The position numbers and the translations under genes are program-made. Shown in pieces: positions 63,601-64,000 of a stretch of DNA of 64,000 nucleotides. The DNA comes from Paenibacillus sp. JNUCC-31 (GTDB taxonomy: Bacteria; Bacillota; Bacilli; Paenibacillales; Paenibacillaceae). The stretch covers positions 6,572,001 to 6,636,000 of the forward strand of contig NZ_CP062165.1 of assembly GCF_014844075.1 (NCBI RefSeq). The letters run 5' to 3'. How positions within the stretch are numbered: the stretch's first letter is position 1; every line of letters starts with the position of its first letter. The notes below the pieces were generated by a model that searched no databases, had not been told where the DNA came from, and was given only the letters and a program-made list of their open reading frames with translations.

Positions 63601-63980
63601 ATTTTCTAAGAGCTTCCATCGGGCTGGACGAACCAACAAGTGCCATGTTCTATAACGACCAGCCGCCTGAATGGATCTACTATCAGGGCCTGGCCTGGGA
63701 ACGAATGGGGAAATCAAGGGAAGCAAAGCGTCGATTTAACAAGCTGATTGATTATGCGGAGAGACATATGCACGACCACATCAGAATGGATTATTTCGCC
63801 GTCTCCCTGCCTGACTTTCTGGTCTTTGAGGATAATCTAGATCAACGAAACGAGGAGCATTGTCGATACATGCGAGCCCTGGGACTGCTCGGCCTTGGAC
63901 GTAAAGACGAAGCGTGGCTTGAATTGGGACGAGTGCTGGAGATGAATCCGAATCACCAAGGAGCATATGTGCACAGATAA
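60642..63980 (+). CDS. DUF5107 / TPR-repeat protein
   Basis: A 1112-residue cytosolic protein (no signal peptide). Residues about 5-440 are a DUF5107 domain with a galactose-mutarotase-like fold: MMPELGGRIYRALDL (near 78-92), GGIEFNWPQHHRPN (near 115-128) and FLWWANPAVAVNDHTQ (near 187-202). From about 450 to the end come some 14 TPR-type helical repeats, such as YPTVHRNLGLAYYNKLHRPDDAL in outline. Such proteins occur in sugar-degradation loci and may bind or process glycans. AAGGAG (60628-60633) is 8 nt from TTG 60642; GTG 60633 overlaps it and is rejected. It ends 20 nt before the window edge. Confidence 0.88.
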   Translation: MNHAIEGPKVRVWEEIRNIPTYGTGKPDQNPMFLEKRIYQGSSGRVYPLPVVDRIDDEVTDQPYRIIILENEYVRIEMMPELGGRIYRALDLTNDYDFVYYNRVIKPALVGLAGPWISGGIEFNWPQHHRPNTFGPVDCTFSSNDDGSATVWIGEIDRMYGTKMTAGFTLHPGKAYLAINAEVYNRTHEPQTFLWWANPAVAVNDHTQSVFPPDVTAVLDHGKRDVSRFPIATGTYYKMDYSEGVDISRYKNIPVPTSYMAYKSDYNFVGGYDHGVQAGLLHVANHHVSPGKKQWTWGNGAFGQAWDRQLTDEDGPYIELMTGVFTDNQPDFTWLQPYESKSFSQYFMPYKGVGMVKNATIDAAVNLERDKETGQVVVSVYATSVFADAAVELKGATAVYLSETCTLSPTQLFKTSLQWSGEEEWHQLIVTVRAADGRVLVSYQPEPAELNEVPEAAKPLPLPTEIRTNEQLYLAGLHIEQYRHATYEPESYYLEGLKRDPGDIRHNIAYGTLLLRRGSFQQAEVYFRQAVQSLSWKNANPYDSEAFYQLGLCLKLQGRHQEAYKALYKAVWSAQYQDSGYLLLAQIDTAENNDVEALELIERSLIRNTRNYRARHLKVALLRRTAREQQAMQYARETLELDPIDFGAAYELVLLYSGTSSLADHEKKAHAIVHFKKLMRGDVHNYMNVVADYAESGLWHEALGVLAYYESEEEQVYPMVYYAQAYLHRKAGGPEQALQCQHQGKVAKPNYCFPNSLFELLVLLDSLIADPFDARAHYYVGNWLYDKKRYTDAITHWETSREVDPTYPTVHRNLGLAYYNKLHRPDDALRSLEEAFQLNPADARVFYELDQLHKKRGSSCENRLALLEQHMDLVHFRDDLYIEWVTLLNMLGRHQEAWNALQGRHFHPWEGGEGKVTGQYVMALTELAKQHLAKKQPEQAIDLLKKSLIYPHHLGEGKLEGAGDNPVYFYLGCAYELMNNTEAAKENFLRASIGLDEPTSAMFYNDQPPEWIYYQGLAWERMGKSREAKRRFNKLIDYAERHMHDHIRMDYFAVSLPDFLVFEDNLDQRNEEHCRYMRALGLLGLGRKDEAWLELGRVLEMNPNHQGAYVHR

Positions 63981-64000
63981 ATGTTTTATTGAAACCAATG

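Noticed and set aside
1..64000. CRISPR arrays, tRNA or rRNA genes and intact insertion sequences
   Set aside because: I saw no regularly spaced repeats, cloverleaf sequences, rRNA signatures or transposase reading frames in any part of the window.

Overview
The window reads as chromosomal DNA of a Paenibacillus-like, low-to-mid GC Gram-positive firmicute. The evidence is purine-rich Shine-Dalgarno sites, frequent TTG and GTG starts, two giant exported proteins ending in triple S-layer-homology (SLH) domains, and orthologues of Bacillus genes (cysJI, treR, yeeI, a YkpA-type ABC-F protein, a YqkB-like protein). There is no rRNA, tRNA, CRISPR array, prophage or intact transposon. The species cannot be fixed from the sequence alone.

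Layout: 0-5.6 kb holds the tail of an upstream gene, an HpaB-type flavin monooxygenase, an OmpR-type two-component system, an AI-2E family membrane protein and an Asp23/Gls24 protein. 5.7-12.1 kb holds a divergent AraC regulator/aldo-keto reductase pair, an AT-rich patatin phospholipase, an acyl-CoA synthetase and an M29 aminopeptidase. 12.1-20.4 kb is a patchwork of small stress and housekeeping genes (GyrI-like protein, nitroreductase, two TetR units with visible operators, lipase-like hydrolase, VanY-type carboxypeptidase, HesB-like protein, SnoaL plus NmrA pair) with short interspersed repeats. 20.6-25.2 kb is a transporter operon: ABC ATPase, a permease fused to its binding protein, a flavin disulfide reductase and a DUF1349 protein. 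25.4-33.3 kb holds a SET-domain protein, an ABC-F ATPase and a 1744-residue SLH-anchored GH43 enzyme with cre-like operators. 33.5-42.9 kb holds a quinone reductase/HxlR pair, sulfite reductase cysJI, a YebC-family regulator, two half-size DMT transporters around a Crp regulator, NIF3 and heme oxygenase.

43.0-48.2 kb is a compact three-gene operon: a TerB_N/TerB_C protein, a BrxD-like DUF2791 ATPase and an Lhr/BrxHI-like SF2 helicase. It lacks the other BREX genes and is the best candidate for an uncharacterised genome-defence or DNA-processing system. Next to it (48.3-48.5 kb) a purine-riboswitch-like leader with an unusually long P2 loop and an overlapping terminator precedes a DMT exporter. 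49.7-52 kb holds a membrane cupredoxin, an epimerase-like SDR and an esterase. 52.0-59.6 kb is a 2504-residue FN3/Ig/SLH surface protein, preceded by a strong promoter and a terminator hairpin spanned by a small ORF that overlaps its start codon. 59.7-64 kb holds a TreR-like repressor and a 1112-residue DUF5107/TPR protein.

Several themes recur: surface polysaccharide use (GH43/SLH, giant SLH protein, DUF5107, TreR), redox and sulfur handling (cysJI, disulfide reductase, nitroreductase, quinone reductase), and many one-component regulators transcribed divergently from the gene they probably control. Starts were revised wherever a Shine-Dalgarno site pointed to an internal codon.
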